64,000 nucleotides of DNA, taken from Verrucomicrobiia bacterium. GTDB taxonomy: Bacteria; Verrucomicrobiota; Verrucomicrobiia; JABWAM01. Shown here piece by piece: positions 9,845-20,196 of this stretch. The position numbers were made by a program, and so were the translations under genes. The DNA lies in the NCBI GenBank assembly GCA_028687435.1, contig JAQUAF010000016.1, forward strand, positions 1 through 64,000, in the 5' to 3' direction. The first letter of the stretch is position 1; the number at the start of each line of letters is the position of its first letter. The notes below the pieces were generated by a model. It was not told where the DNA came from. It saw only the letters and a program-made list of their open reading frames with translations, and ran no database searches.

Positions 9845-11062
9845 ATGTCTAATTCTTTTCAAATCGGCATGGGAGCGGCAACGATTACTCCCGCAATAGG
9901 TTGCAGGATGGGGGGGATGGGCAAGGTGTTGTCCGATAAGATTCATGATGATTTGTACGCTCGAGCCCTTGTTTTTTCCCATGGTGGAAGCCGTTGGGCT
10001 ATTGTCAGCGCCGATTTGGTGGCGCTGGGGCGCGATACGATTGACAGCGCCAAGGATTTGATTTTTCACGAGACAGGAATACCGCCGCAGAATATTTGCA
10101 TCCACGCCTTGCACAATCATTCCGGACCGCTGACTTATCAGTTTTTTGAGGGATACGAGCCTGAGTCGGATTACATGCAGGAGTTGATTTGTAAAGTCGC
10201 GGGGGGAGTCGAACAAGCGATGCGCAACCAGCAGGAGGCCGAGATTGGTTTTGGGAGTGGATATGCGATCCTAAATGTCAACCGACGAGTCAGAATGGCC
10301 AATGGGTCTGTTCAAATGCTTTTTAAACCGCCGACTTTGACGGCTGACCCGGATTTGCCGCCCAATGGGCCGACCGACCACGAACTGGGGATCATGGCAT
10401 TTCGAGGGGGGGATGGCCGGTTGTTGGGAATTCTTGCCAATTACAGCGCGCATGTGATTTGTGCGGCAAAGACTTCTCATTTGGGGACGGTTAGCGCCGA
10501 TTTTCCCGGTGAATTAGTTGGTTTTCTTCAATCTCAAACCGGGGCGTTCGCGATTCATACCAATGGCGCATGCGGCAATGTGCATCCTATCGGGTTTTCG
10601 GAAGGATTTGACCGCGCCAAAAAGACCGGGGAAGAACTTGGACGGACAGTTTTAGGTGTTCTGCCAGGCATTCATTTCGAACGCTGCTCCCGATTGCGTG
10701 CAAGAATGGAGTCTTTGGATTTGCCTTACAACCGGGAATTCATGGAAACGGGCAAAGGCCGGTTAAAACGCCGGGGAGATCGTTCCCTATCCGTGTTGCA
10801 GGTGATGGCCATCAATGACACGGCTTTCGTGAATGTGCCGTGCGAATTGTTTGTCGAGATCGGGTTGGCCATCAAGCGAAAATCCCCCTTTAAACGCACC
10901 TTTATCGTAAGCAACTCGAATGATTACCTCTCCTATGTTCCAACACGAGAGGCGTTTGCCGAGGGGGGGTATGAACCGAATCTCGCCCGTCACATTTCCG
11001 AAGCGGGAGCAATGCTTGAACGCCAGACCTTGAGAATGCTGGCGGAGATCTGGAATGGCTGA
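9845..11062 (+). CDS. Neutral/alkaline non-lysosomal ceramidase-like protein
   Basis: MGAATITPAIGCRMGG...DDLYARALVF..GGSRWAIVSADLVAL...HALHNHSGP, typical of the family N-terminal domain. Confidence 0.75.
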   Translation: MSNSFQIGMGAATITPAIGCRMGGMGKVLSDKIHDDLYARALVFSHGGSRWAIVSADLVALGRDTIDSAKDLIFHETGIPPQNICIHALHNHSGPLTYQFFEGYEPESDYMQELICKVAGGVEQAMRNQQEAEIGFGSGYAILNVNRRVRMANGSVQMLFKPPTLTADPDLPPNGPTDHELGIMAFRGGDGRLLGILANYSAHVICAAKTSHLGTVSADFPGELVGFLQSQTGAFAIHTNGACGNVHPIGFSEGFDRAKKTGEELGRTVLGVLPGIHFERCSRLRARMESLDLPYNREFMETGKGRLKRRGDRSLSVLQVMAINDTAFVNVPCELFVEIGLAIKRKSPFKRTFIVSNSNDYLSYVPTREAFAEGGYEPNLARHISEAGAMLERQTLRMLAEIWNG

Positions 11063-11065
11063 CCG

Positions 11066-12496
11066 ATGAACGCTTCTTTTCCAACTCCCTGTTATCGAGC
11101 GGGTTCGCTTTCCTATTCAAGAGCGGGATTGATGCTGCTGTTTGGATGGCTTTTGTGGGGGGATGTTTGCTACACCATTATGGAGGCCGTTGTTCCCACC
11201 ATTCTCCCGATCAAACTCAAGCAGTTAGGCGCTTCCAATGTCATCCTGAGTGTTATTATGACCATGTTGCCGGGCATCTTGAGTTCCGTGCTTTGCCCTT
11301 GGATCAGTTTCTGGAGCGATCGATATCGAAGCCGGCTTGGACGGCGGATTCCCTTTATTCTCTTTACGGCGCCGTTGTTGGCGCTATCCCTGATTTGTCT
11401 TGGTTATTGCGATGAGATCGGAAACGCTGTGCATTCGTGGGGCTTTTTCCATCTCCCCATTGACGCCGTTCGGATTGCCGTTATCATGGTTTTTATGGTT
11501 AGTTTTACTTTTTTCAATGATTTTGTGGGGTCTGTTTTCTGGTATCTGTTCAACGATGTCGTGCCGGAGATGTTCCTGGCCCGGTTCATGTCCATGTTCC
11601 GGGTTGTTGGAATATTGGCCGCCACTTTTTATCATGTCTATATCTTCAGATATGCGGAGACACATATGACGGCTATTTTTACCGGCGCCGCCTTGTTGTA
11701 TCTGTTTGGATTCGGACTGATGTGTTGGAAGGTGAGGGAAGGCGTCTATGCGCCCCCGCCGCCGACTGGAGAGCCTGGGATGGGAATTTTTCGAGGGGTA
11801 AAAATATTTATCCGCGAATGTTATTCGATTCCCCATTACTGGTTTCTTTTTGCAATGAATATGTTCACGGCCATTTCTCTTGCAACGAGCATTTTTACTA
11901 TATTCTGGCACCAATCCTTAGGGCTGCAGATGGATGAGATTGGAAAGATCAATGGGGTTATGTGCGCGGTTGGCGCTGTGATGATCCTTCTGTCCGGCTG
12001 GATTGCGGACCGCTATCATCCGATTCGTGCGGTTTTGGCGGGCCGGATTTTGTCTCTTGCGGTGGTCACACCTTTTGGTTTGATTTGGTTGTTCGTAACA
12101 CCTTGTCCCTCGGTTGTATTCTGGATTTTTATCGCCGCGACGATTGTTTTCAGCCCGGTTAAAGCTTTGATTGGCATTGGGGATCCTCCGCTTTTGATGA
12201 AAGTGTTTCCGCGAGAGCGATATGGACAGTTTTGCTCGGCAAATGCCCTGTTGACGTGTTTGGGACGGATTTGTGGCGGAGTGGCAGCGGGCGCTTTTTT
12301 TGATTTGATTCGACGCCTTGGCGCGACCGGTGACTTTGTGTATCGGTTTATTCCGGTTTGGACATGGTTTTTCGAGGCATTGACCCTGGTTTGTTTGATT
12401 TGTTTTTATCGGAGTTGGAAAAAACACGGCGGAGATGAGTCCTATCAAGCTCCCATGGTTTCCACTGATTTGATTCACGGGAAACCTGTTCTTTGA
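11066..12496 (+). CDS. MFS transporter (sugar/GPH-like)
   Basis: About 12 hydrophobic segments; LCPWISFWSDRYRSRLGRRIPFILFTAP loop motif. Confidence 0.8.
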   Translation: MNASFPTPCYRAGSLSYSRAGLMLLFGWLLWGDVCYTIMEAVVPTILPIKLKQLGASNVILSVIMTMLPGILSSVLCPWISFWSDRYRSRLGRRIPFILFTAPLLALSLICLGYCDEIGNAVHSWGFFHLPIDAVRIAVIMVFMVSFTFFNDFVGSVFWYLFNDVVPEMFLARFMSMFRVVGILAATFYHVYIFRYAETHMTAIFTGAALLYLFGFGLMCWKVREGVYAPPPPTGEPGMGIFRGVKIFIRECYSIPHYWFLFAMNMFTAISLATSIFTIFWHQSLGLQMDEIGKINGVMCAVGAVMILLSGWIADRYHPIRAVLAGRILSLAVVTPFGLIWLFVTPCPSVVFWIFIAATIVFSPVKALIGIGDPPLLMKVFPRERYGQFCSANALLTCLGRICGGVAAGAFFDLIRRLGATGDFVYRFIPVWTWFFEALTLVCLICFYRSWKKHGGDESYQAPMVSTDLIHGKPVL

Positions 12497-13098
12497 CAGT
12501 CAATCTGAGTTTTTGCATCAACGGCATGAAACAATCGGAAAGCGGTTGTTTTTGAGATGCCAAGTTCCTTGGCGATACGGCTCAAGGAAAACCCTTTCCG
12601 GCGTAATGTCAGAGCTTGGGCGGCCAAGGCGGAATGAACAGGGGGGCGCCCCAACTTTGATCCGCGCTGGCGTGCGCGTTGCAAACCGGCCTTGGTGCGT
12701 TCTCCAATTCGGATGCGCTCTTGTTTGGCCAGGGTGGCCAGAAGGGCAAGGATCGCATCCTTGAAGATTCCAAGGCTGTCCATGTACGGTTTGGTGAAAG
12801 ATCGAAACCCCACCCCCCAAGATTCAAGAAGCTGAAGGTAGTGGAGAGTTCGGGCCACCCCCTCACGGCTGAAGCGGTCAAGGGACCAGAACAACACCAG
12901 GGCAAACCGATGTTGGGCGGCCGCCGCCATCAGTTTTTGAAATTCTTTCCGGTCGGACCGGCTTCCGGATGCGGTGTCCGTAAATGTTTGGGCCACCTTC
13001 CATTTTTGAGATCGGGCAAACCGGATGAGCTGGGCCTGTTGGTTGCCGACGTCCTGGTCGCCGGTGGAAATGCGGGTGTAGAGGGCAACACGGATCAT
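12475..13098 (-). CDS. Serine recombinase / resolvase family protein
   Basis: MIRVALYTRISTGDQDVGNQQAQL...FWSLDRFSREG catalytic domain plus C-terminal HTH (LRRKGFSLSRIAKELGISKTTAFRLF). Confidence 0.9.
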   Translation of the reverse strand: MIRVALYTRISTGDQDVGNQQAQLIRFARSQKWKVAQTFTDTASGSRSDRKEFQKLMAAAAQHRFALVLFWSLDRFSREGVARTLHYLQLLESWGVGFRSFTKPYMDSLGIFKDAILALLATLAKQERIRIGERTKAGLQRARQRGSKLGRPPVHSALAAQALTLRRKGFSLSRIAKELGISKTTAFRLFHAVDAKTQIDCQRTGFP

Positions 13099-13244
13099 GA
13101 TTGAGCGCGCCGGTGGTCAAATGCATGAAAACCGCCGGTTTGGAAATGTTGGTTGAAAAATTCATGTCCCACACATTTGAGCGTGTTTATCCAGGTTGGA
13201 ACAATGAACAAAAGCTTTTTTTGAAGTTTTGAACAATAAAAACA

Positions 13245-13286
13245 GACATTTTGAAACCGCCAAAAAAAGGACATTTTCAGACCGGC
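13245..13286. repeat. Pair of direct 17-bp repeats upstream of the recombinase gene
   Basis: GACATTTTGAAACCGCC (13245-13261) and GACATTTTCAGACCGGC (13270-13286), 14/17 identical, 25-bp period. Confidence 0.5.
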
Positions 13287-13398
13287 GTTTACACTTTCTC
13301 CTCTGAACAAAAATGAAAAATTGGCCGTTTCACGAAATTATGGGATGGCTGTGTTAAAAATCGATGAGCAGGATTCATGGGATGTTTTAACTTTTATG

Positions 13399-13440
13399 GT
13401 CTTGCCCGGAATTGATCCTGTCCATCGCTGTGAATTCATC
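13399..13440. repeat. Dispersed GATCCTGTCCATC repeat, copy 1
   Basis: GGTCTTGCCCGGAATTGATCCTGTCCATCGCTGTGAATT; related copies at 36213 and 37440. Confidence 0.6.
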
Positions 13441-13531
13441 CCGCATTTTTATGTAAAATTCGCCGCAATCGCGCGCTTGACTCCCCCCAATGTTTGCTCA
13501 AACAATCCGCCCGATTCAACCAAGGTATTCC

Positions 13532-15790
13532 ATGCCCCCAAAAAACAGCAAATCCCCATCCCGTTCGTCCAACATTTCCAAAAATCGTCCCGGAGCGACG
13601 ACGCCGGGGGCGGACCTCAAATGGTGGCAGCGTCCGGTGCGGATGATGCGGCGGGATTATGTGGGCGATTTCGAGAGGTTCATGAAATCCGACCTGGCAA
13701 AGCTGGCGCGGGAATCGCGCGACCGGTGGCACATCAATTGCGAATGGGTGATGGCCACGCCGGGATGCGCGCCGGGGTTGGCGCACCAGACATTGTTCAA
13801 TTCGTCCAAGTTCGAGAAATTTCCCAAGCTCGGGAATTTCGACATGTTGCGGGAATACCTGCCCCACGCGAAAAAATACGGCGTTCACCTGGTTCCCTAT
13901 GTCAACATGCACTGGTATTCCTACGATTTTGCCGCCCAGCATCCGGGATGGGAACAACTGCTGGAGGACGGCACGCCTTACGGGCGGAAACATCCGCTCT
14001 ATGGCAATGGCACCACGTTGTGCGTCAACAGCCCCTGGCGCGACTGGGCGTTTGAGATGATCCGCGAAGTCATGCGCACGGGAGTGGACGGTTGTTTTCT
14101 CGACGGTCCGGTGATCTTTCCCTCCTGCTGTTACTGCGAGACCTGCCGCCGGCTTTTTGCGGAAATGGATGGGGGCGGAAAACTGCCGTCCTTCGGGGAT
14201 TGGAGCGATCCGCTGTGGAAACCGTTTTTGCAATTCCGAGCCGAATCCTGGGCGAATTTCATGAAGGGCGCGCAGGAAGCCGCAGTGTCGGTGAATCCGG
14301 AAGCGGTCATCTTCCTCAATGGCGGAGGTTTTCATACTTCCGCGCTCGAAACGGCGCGCGATCCGTCGCGGATGGAAAAATTCCAGAATTTTTCGGGGGC
14401 GGAGGAGTTCTTCCATTGTTCCACCGAGTACAAATCGCCGTTCTGTTCGCTCAATCTGGCGCGTTTCCTGGCCGCGGGCGAAAAACCGGCGGTGGTGTTC
14501 ACGCACCATGCCTTGTCCACCTGGCATTACAACCCATTGCCGCCCGCGGAAATGAGCAACGCCCTGGCCCAGACCGCGGCGGGCGGGGCCAACACCTGGT
14601 TTGCCATCTTCATGGACGCCATGGATACGCGGGCCGGGGAGGCGTTTGAAGGCATGTCCGTGGCAAAATTCCTGGCGGAAAATGATCCCCTTTACACCGC
14701 CACCTCATCAGCGGCGGAAACCGCCATCATTCACTCCAACCGCACGCTCTATTATTACCTCACCCGTCACAAGGCGCTTGTGGCGGAGGCTGGCGGGGGC
14801 AGGGAAAAGGATCTGGTTTTCGAGGCCGCCCAAAAACCGGCAAGGGAAGATCTGAGCGCGTGCCGGACTGTGTCCGCAAAAATCCTGAACAACGAAATTT
14901 CCGGTTCTTTTGACGCGTTCAATTTTGCCCATATCCCCGTGAAAGTGTTGTGGGACGAGCATCTGGTTCCGGAAAAGCTTCAGGGTGTGAAGACGCTGGT
15001 GTTGCCCAACATGGCCTGTCTTTCCGACAGGCAGCTTGCCGCCATCCGCGCGTTTGTCGAGGCGGGCGGCGGTCTGGTGGCGACCTTTGAATCCGGGTGT
15101 TATGACGAATGGGGCGAACCGGCCCGGCGCCCGGAATGGCTCAAATTCCTTGGGATCGAAAAAATCGAGGGTGTTTTCGCCCCCTCCCGCGTCGAGGAAT
15201 ACATGACGGTCAAGGGACGCGCCCTGCGCGGATTTGCCGACGGTTATGTCATGCCCCGGACGGTCAACGCGCTGAAGGTCAAAGCGGCGAAGGATGCCCA
15301 GGCGCTGGTTTATTTCAATCATCCCATCGGTTTGGCTTACGCGAAGATGCAAGGCGCATCCGAATGGCCCGCGGTTTTGCTAAGCAAACGGGGCAAAGGC
15401 CGGGTTGTTTACGCGGCTGCGCCGTTGTTTGAAAGCTTCAATCTTCATCATCTGGCGGATCACAAGGAATTGACCCGCGCCATGACGCGCCTGGCGGCTG
15501 GAACGGCGGGACTCCAGGTCGAAACCTGCGCCCCGGGCAGTGTGGCGATCGAAACCCGCGCCCAGAAGGGACGGCTGCTGGTTCACTTGGTCAACACCAC
15601 CAGCGAGATGAAACGGCCCATGGAACGCATCATCCCCCTGCGCGACATCAAACTCTCCATTCGCGCCAAAGGCATCCGCCGCATCAAAGCCTGCCGGTTG
15701 AACAAAACGCTTTCCTTCACCGCCGCCAAGGGGCGCGTCGCCGTCCGCCTGCCCGCGATCAACGATTACGAACTGCTGGTTTTGGAATAG
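13532..15790 (+). CDS. Glycoside-hydrolase-like protein (TIM barrel plus beta-galactosidase trimerisation-like/GATase-like domain)
   Basis: YGVHLVPYVNMHWYSYDFAAQHPGWEQ...VNSPWRDWAFEMIREVMRTGVDGCFLDGP; later VKTLVLPNMACLSDRQLAAIRAFVEAGGGLVATFESG. Track ORF starts at 13490. Confidence 0.65.
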   Translation: MPPKNSKSPSRSSNISKNRPGATTPGADLKWWQRPVRMMRRDYVGDFERFMKSDLAKLARESRDRWHINCEWVMATPGCAPGLAHQTLFNSSKFEKFPKLGNFDMLREYLPHAKKYGVHLVPYVNMHWYSYDFAAQHPGWEQLLEDGTPYGRKHPLYGNGTTLCVNSPWRDWAFEMIREVMRTGVDGCFLDGPVIFPSCCYCETCRRLFAEMDGGGKLPSFGDWSDPLWKPFLQFRAESWANFMKGAQEAAVSVNPEAVIFLNGGGFHTSALETARDPSRMEKFQNFSGAEEFFHCSTEYKSPFCSLNLARFLAAGEKPAVVFTHHALSTWHYNPLPPAEMSNALAQTAAGGANTWFAIFMDAMDTRAGEAFEGMSVAKFLAENDPLYTATSSAAETAIIHSNRTLYYYLTRHKALVAEAGGGREKDLVFEAAQKPAREDLSACRTVSAKILNNEISGSFDAFNFAHIPVKVLWDEHLVPEKLQGVKTLVLPNMACLSDRQLAAIRAFVEAGGGLVATFESGCYDEWGEPARRPEWLKFLGIEKIEGVFAPSRVEEYMTVKGRALRGFADGYVMPRTVNALKVKAAKDAQALVYFNHPIGLAYAKMQGASEWPAVLLSKRGKGRVVYAAAPLFESFNLHHLADHKELTRAMTRLAAGTAGLQVETCAPGSVAIETRAQKGRLLVHLVNTTSEMKRPMERIIPLRDIKLSIRAKGIRRIKACRLNKTLSFTAAKGRVAVRLPAINDYELLVLE

Positions 15791-15890
15791 CTTTTTGTTT
15801 GGAACGGCGGTGCGGGCGACCATAGTCGCTTGGAAATAAAGTTCCGCTCAAAATGCGCAGAAGTTGGCGTGCGTCTATGTCGCCGCTGTT

Positions 15891-15935
15891 GTCATTGCGA
15901 GGAGTTCGCTCCAGCGAACGACGAAGCAATCTCCG
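15891..15935. repeat. Palindromic GTCATTGCGAGGAG...GAAGCAATCTC intergenic repeat
   Basis: GTCATTGCGAGGAGTTCGCTccAGCGAACGACGAAGCAATCTC with nested inverted repeat GTTCGCT/AGCGAAC. Confidence 0.6.
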
Positions 15936-16021
15936 TTGCGCGATTTTGTTTCAACCAGGGCATTTCACTTAAAACTGCAGCCATTTTTTGCCACAAAAGG
16001 CACAAAAAGCTCAAAATAAGA

Positions 16022-16245
16022 TGGTTGCTCAATGAGGTGAGCAAATTCGATGGATGTAATGTTCTGGTCACCGATCTTGCCCCCCAAAGCGCAAGCAAAG
16101 AAACGGTTCATCAGCGGTACAAGGATCTGGCCGAAGTGGAACAAATTTTTCGCAGTTCAAAAACGGTCAACCTGGAAATGCGTCCCGTCCATGTTCGCAA
16201 TGAGATCAGCACACGGGCGCATGTCATGGTCGAAAGGAAGGAGGA
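16022..16245 (+). pseudogene. IS1634/IS4-type transposase C-terminal remnant
   Basis: Translation LNEVSKFDGCNVLVTDLAPQSASKETVHQRYKDLAEVEQIFRSSKTVNLEMRPVHVRNEISTRAHVMV matches the conserved C-terminal region of these transposases; the rest of the gene is absent. Confidence 0.75.
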
Positions 16246-16247
16246 AT

Positions 16248-17623
16248 TCATTTTTCAGGGGATTTGGCATCGCGCTCCGGCGCGGCTTGATTCAGCAACT
16301 CCCCGATTTCGGCGGTGATTTGCCGGTCGGTGAAATGGTTGCCGGTGATGGATGCGGATGGGCAGGCGGCCACACAGGTTCCGCAGCCGCGGCACAGGGC
16401 GGCATGGACTCTGGCCACCCCCTTGGCGGCGTCGAACGAAATGGCTTTGTAGGGGCAGACCGGCAGACAGGAACGGCAGCCCGAGCATTTTTCCTCATCC
16501 ACTTGGGCGACGATGGGCTCGATCTCCAGCTTTTTTCCGGATGTGAGATCGGAAAGGATGAATCCGGCAGCTTGCCGTAACCCAGGCCGGGTAATTGACT
16601 GCAGTCATAGAGGTCCGCCCCCACCGCGACCAAAACGGCGCCCACCTTGCGTTCCACCAGCCGGTTTTCCTGTTCGTAAAGGATGGTTTTTTCCACAGGG
16701 CAGGCTTCCAGGCATTTCCGGCAATCATTTTTCCGGGTCCATCTGGCGCAGGATGACTCGTCGAGAAATGGCGTGTTGGGAAGACCTCCAAAGAAAGCCA
16801 GGTCGATGGCTTTGCGTTGATTGAAGTTGCAATTGAATTCATTGGTCGCGGATGCCGGGCAGGCGTTGACACATTCCATGCAAGAGATGCAGGAACCGGT
16901 GTTGATGTGACGGGGCGCCTGCCGGATTTTGGCGGTAAAATTTCCGAAAAAGCCGGTCAATTCCGCCAGGTCCGATTGCAACAACAATTCGATGTTGGCG
17001 GCGTGGGGACCGTGCAGGATTTCGGATTCCACGGGCTCCAGCATGCAGGGGCCGCATTCCATGTCGGGAAAGAGTTCGTCGTACATGGCGGCCATTCCGC
17101 CGATGACCGGACGGCGTTCCACAACGGTGACTTTGCGTCCGGCCTCAGCCAGGGTCAGGGCGGATTTCAATCCGGCAGCGCCCGCGCCGAGGATCAACAC
17201 ATCCGGGCAGGCATTCACGATGATTTTTTCCAGGGGGACATGGTGTTGAACCCTCCGGATGGCGGCCCGGATCTGGATGCATGCCTTTGCCGTGGCCTGT
17301 TCCCTGCCGGGAGCGACCCAGGCAATGAGTTCCCGGATATTGACCATCTGCATGAGATAAGGGTTCATGCCCGCCCTGACCATGACGCTGCGAAAAGTTT
17401 CCTCGTGTTTGCGCGGGGAGCAGGCGGCGATGACCACCCGGTCGGGCGGATTTTCCCTCAAATCCTTTTCGATGAAGACGCTCCCTGCCTCGCCGCAGGG
17501 CAAGGAAATGATCTTGAATGAAATTTTCCCGCCGCAATCCTCAATGACGGATCGGATTTTTTCAGCGTCGATTTGTTCGCTGATGCGGTTGCCACAGGTG
17601 CAGAAATAGACGGCAATTTTCAT
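16248..17623 (-). pseudogene. hdrA: Heterodisulfide reductase subunit A-like protein, internally deleted and frameshifted
   Basis: MKIAVYFCTCGNRISEQID...ISLPCGEAGSVFIEKDL...VLILGAGAAGLKSALTLAEAGRKVTVVE...VAVGADLYDCSQLPGLGYGKLP in one frame; C-terminal KKLEIEPIVAQVDEEKCSGCRSCLPVCPYKAI...CRGCGTCVAACPS in another (ORF 16248-16502). Confidence 0.8.
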
Positions 17624-17819
17624 TGTTGCGCGCTTTCCGGGTGTGGAGGTTTGGCGAAGAAGAGAAGAGGGATTCACCCGGCGAATGTCAAAAGCTAAAA
17701 TCTTGGATTACCATGGCATGATTTGACGGAAATTTCATGTTTAGACGTCATGATAACCTGTTCGGCCCCAAAGCTTTTTGCTTGTCATAAGACCTTTTGC
17801 CGTCCTAGACTGGCCGCGC

Positions 17820-19115
17820 ATGCCGAAGTTCACCTACACCGCCATGGACTCGAAGGGCACCGAGAAAAAGGGCTCGATCGACGCTGACAATCAGGGCAGC
17901 GCGATCAACCGGCTCCGCGAAATGGGGCTTTTCCCCACGAATCTGGCAGAGGAAGGCACTGGCAAAAGGGTTGAAGCCAGCGCCTCGTCTGCCAAAGGGC
18001 AGCCTGCCAGGGGGGGCGGGATAAATCTGAACATCGACATTGGGAAATTTTTGGGCGGCGGCGGTGTCAAACCCAAGATTCTCTGCCTGTTTACGCGCCA
18101 GCTTGCCACACTGGTGGATGCCGGTCTTCCTTTGCTCAAAGGGTTGAATGTGCTGCAACGGCAGGAAAGAAACGCCACGCTGAAGGCTGCGCTTGGGGAT
18201 CTGGCCCAGTCGCTTGAGAGCGGCAGCACTTTTTCGGAGGCGCTCTACAAACATCCGAAGCTTTTCAACAAGCTTTATATCAACATGGTGAAGGCGGGCG
18301 AGGTCGGCGGCGTGCTGGAAGTCGTGCTGAACCGTCTGGCCCAGTTCATGGAAAAGGCGGAGAAAATCAAGGGCAAGGTCAAGTCCGCCATGTTTTATCC
18401 CGTGGCTGTGTTGATCATCGCGGTGGTCATTCTGGGTTTTTTGCTGGTTAAGATTGTTCCGAAGTTCGAGGAGATTTTCAAAGACCTGTTGGCGGGTCAG
18501 GAACTGCCGGACTTCACCCGGTTTGTGCTGGGAATCAGCCGGCAGACCAAGGATCATTTTCTGGTGGTGATTGGTTCCATTGTGGGTCTTTTTATTGTCA
18601 TCAAACTTCTGACCAGGACAGAGAAGGGCGGGATTGTGGTGGATCAACTGAAACTTCACATGCCGGTTTTTGGCGACTTGATACGGATGACTGCCATTTC
18701 CCGGTTTGCCCGTACTTTGGGCACGTTGCTCTCATCGGGTGTTCCGATTCTTCAGGCCCTTCAAATTGTCAAGGATACCAGCGGCAATCGAATCATTGCC
18801 GATGCGGTTTCAAAGGTTCACGATAGCGTCAAGGAAGGCGAAAGCATCGTCCAGCCATTGGAAGCCTCCAAGGTGTTTCCACCCATGGTTGTCAGCATGA
18901 TTGACGTGGGTGAGACGACTGGCGCCCTGCCCGACATGCTGACCAAGATTGCCGACATTTATGAGGATGAGGTGGACAATGCCATCACCGCCGCCACCTC
19001 ACTATTGGAACCCGTAATGATTGTGTTTTTGGCCGTGGTGGTCGGAAGCATTGTCATTGCCCTCTTCCTGCCTTTGATCAAAATCATTACCACTCTCGGT
19101 CAGCAAACCGGCTAA
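17820..19115 (+). CDS. Type II secretion / type IV pilus inner-membrane protein, GspF/PilC family
   Basis: MPKFTYTAMDSKGTEKKGSIDADNQGSAINRLREMGLFPTNL; LCLFTRQLATLVDAGLPLLKGLNVLQRQ; C-terminal IFLAVVVGSIVIALFLPLIKI. Confidence 0.93.
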   Translation: MPKFTYTAMDSKGTEKKGSIDADNQGSAINRLREMGLFPTNLAEEGTGKRVEASASSAKGQPARGGGINLNIDIGKFLGGGGVKPKILCLFTRQLATLVDAGLPLLKGLNVLQRQERNATLKAALGDLAQSLESGSTFSEALYKHPKLFNKLYINMVKAGEVGGVLEVVLNRLAQFMEKAEKIKGKVKSAMFYPVAVLIIAVVILGFLLVKIVPKFEEIFKDLLAGQELPDFTRFVLGISRQTKDHFLVVIGSIVGLFIVIKLLTRTEKGGIVVDQLKLHMPVFGDLIRMTAISRFARTLGTLLSSGVPILQALQIVKDTSGNRIIADAVSKVHDSVKEGESIVQPLEASKVFPPMVVSMIDVGETTGALPDMLTKIADIYEDEVDNAITAATSLLEPVMIVFLAVVVGSIVIALFLPLIKIITTLGQQTG

Positions 19116-19343
19116 GGAGCCGCGCAAAAATTTCTTCGGCAGCGCGTACGACCGGCGTTTTGCATCTGGTTTGAATGTCAATGGGAACTTTCCGTGTCTT
19201 TTCACGTCCGGCTTGTCTTTTGTCCCGTGACGTTGTAGGATGCCTGTTCATTTCATTTCTTCACCCCTGAATATTTCATGTTTCGCATGAAGCATTTGAC
19301 GGGTTAAGGCAACACAATCTTCCGTAAACCACCAACCACGATT

Positions 19344-20171
19344 ATGATCAAATCCATCAATCTCTGGTCATTCCCGGCCAAACTTGACTTGGAGGGATGT
19401 TTTAAAATGGCAAAGCAAATGGGTTTTCCCGCTGTGGAAATGACCTGCGATTTGAAGGGACGTTTTAACATTGGAGCAAGCGAGGAGGATTGCCAGAACG
19501 TCCGCCGCATGGCTCACCAGATGGGGGTTCAGCTGACTTCATTGGCGAGCGGCATTGCATGGACTTACTGTCCCACTTCCGAACAGGCCGCCCATCGCGA
19601 AAAGGCTGTGGAGTCCTACCGGCGGATGATTCAAATTTCGCGCTGGCTGGGGGTCGATTCGATTCTGGTGGTGCCTGGCGCCGTCCAGATCCCGTGGGAT
19701 CCGAAGTTCAAGCCTGTCCGTTATGACACGGCCTACGAACGGGCTGCGGACTTCATCGAGAAACTCCTGCCTTTTGCGGAGAAGTACCAGATTCGTGTTT
19801 GCATTGAAAATGTCTGGAACCACTTCCTGATGTCGCCTCTTGAACTTTGTGATTTCGTGGATTCCTTCGATCATCCCAGTGTGCGGGTTTATTTCGATGT
19901 GGGCAATGTGCTGCGTTTTGGCGTTCCCCAGCATTGGATTGAGATCCTTGGCAAACGCATCCATCGCGTACATGTGAAGGATTACAAGCTTTCGGGCAAT
20001 TGGTTGCAGGGATTCTGTCCATTGTTTGAGGGCGATGTGCCGTTCAAGGAGGTGATCTCCGCGCTCAAAAAAGCCGGTTATGATCGCAGCCTGACCGCGG
20101 AAGTCAATCCGCCGACGGAAGCCACGCTCAAGGCCGCTTCCAAGGCGCTCGACAAGATCGTCAAAATGTAG
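19344..20171 (+). CDS. Sugar phosphate isomerase/epimerase (xylose isomerase-like TIM barrel)
   Basis: CIENVWNHFLMSPLELCDFVDSFDHPSVRVYFDVGNVLRFG...IHRVHVKDYK metal-site pattern. Confidence 0.85.
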   Translation: MIKSINLWSFPAKLDLEGCFKMAKQMGFPAVEMTCDLKGRFNIGASEEDCQNVRRMAHQMGVQLTSLASGIAWTYCPTSEQAAHREKAVESYRRMIQISRWLGVDSILVVPGAVQIPWDPKFKPVRYDTAYERAADFIEKLLPFAEKYQIRVCIENVWNHFLMSPLELCDFVDSFDHPSVRVYFDVGNVLRFGVPQHWIEILGKRIHRVHVKDYKLSGNWLQGFCPLFEGDVPFKEVISALKKAGYDRSLTAEVNPPTEATLKAASKALDKIVKM

Positions 20172-20196
20172 TTCACCGGAAGCGGACCCCGCTGGC

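Noticed and set aside
13436-14527. 363-aa - strand ORF
   Set aside because: Antisense to the GH-like gene at 13532-15790; no domain signature.
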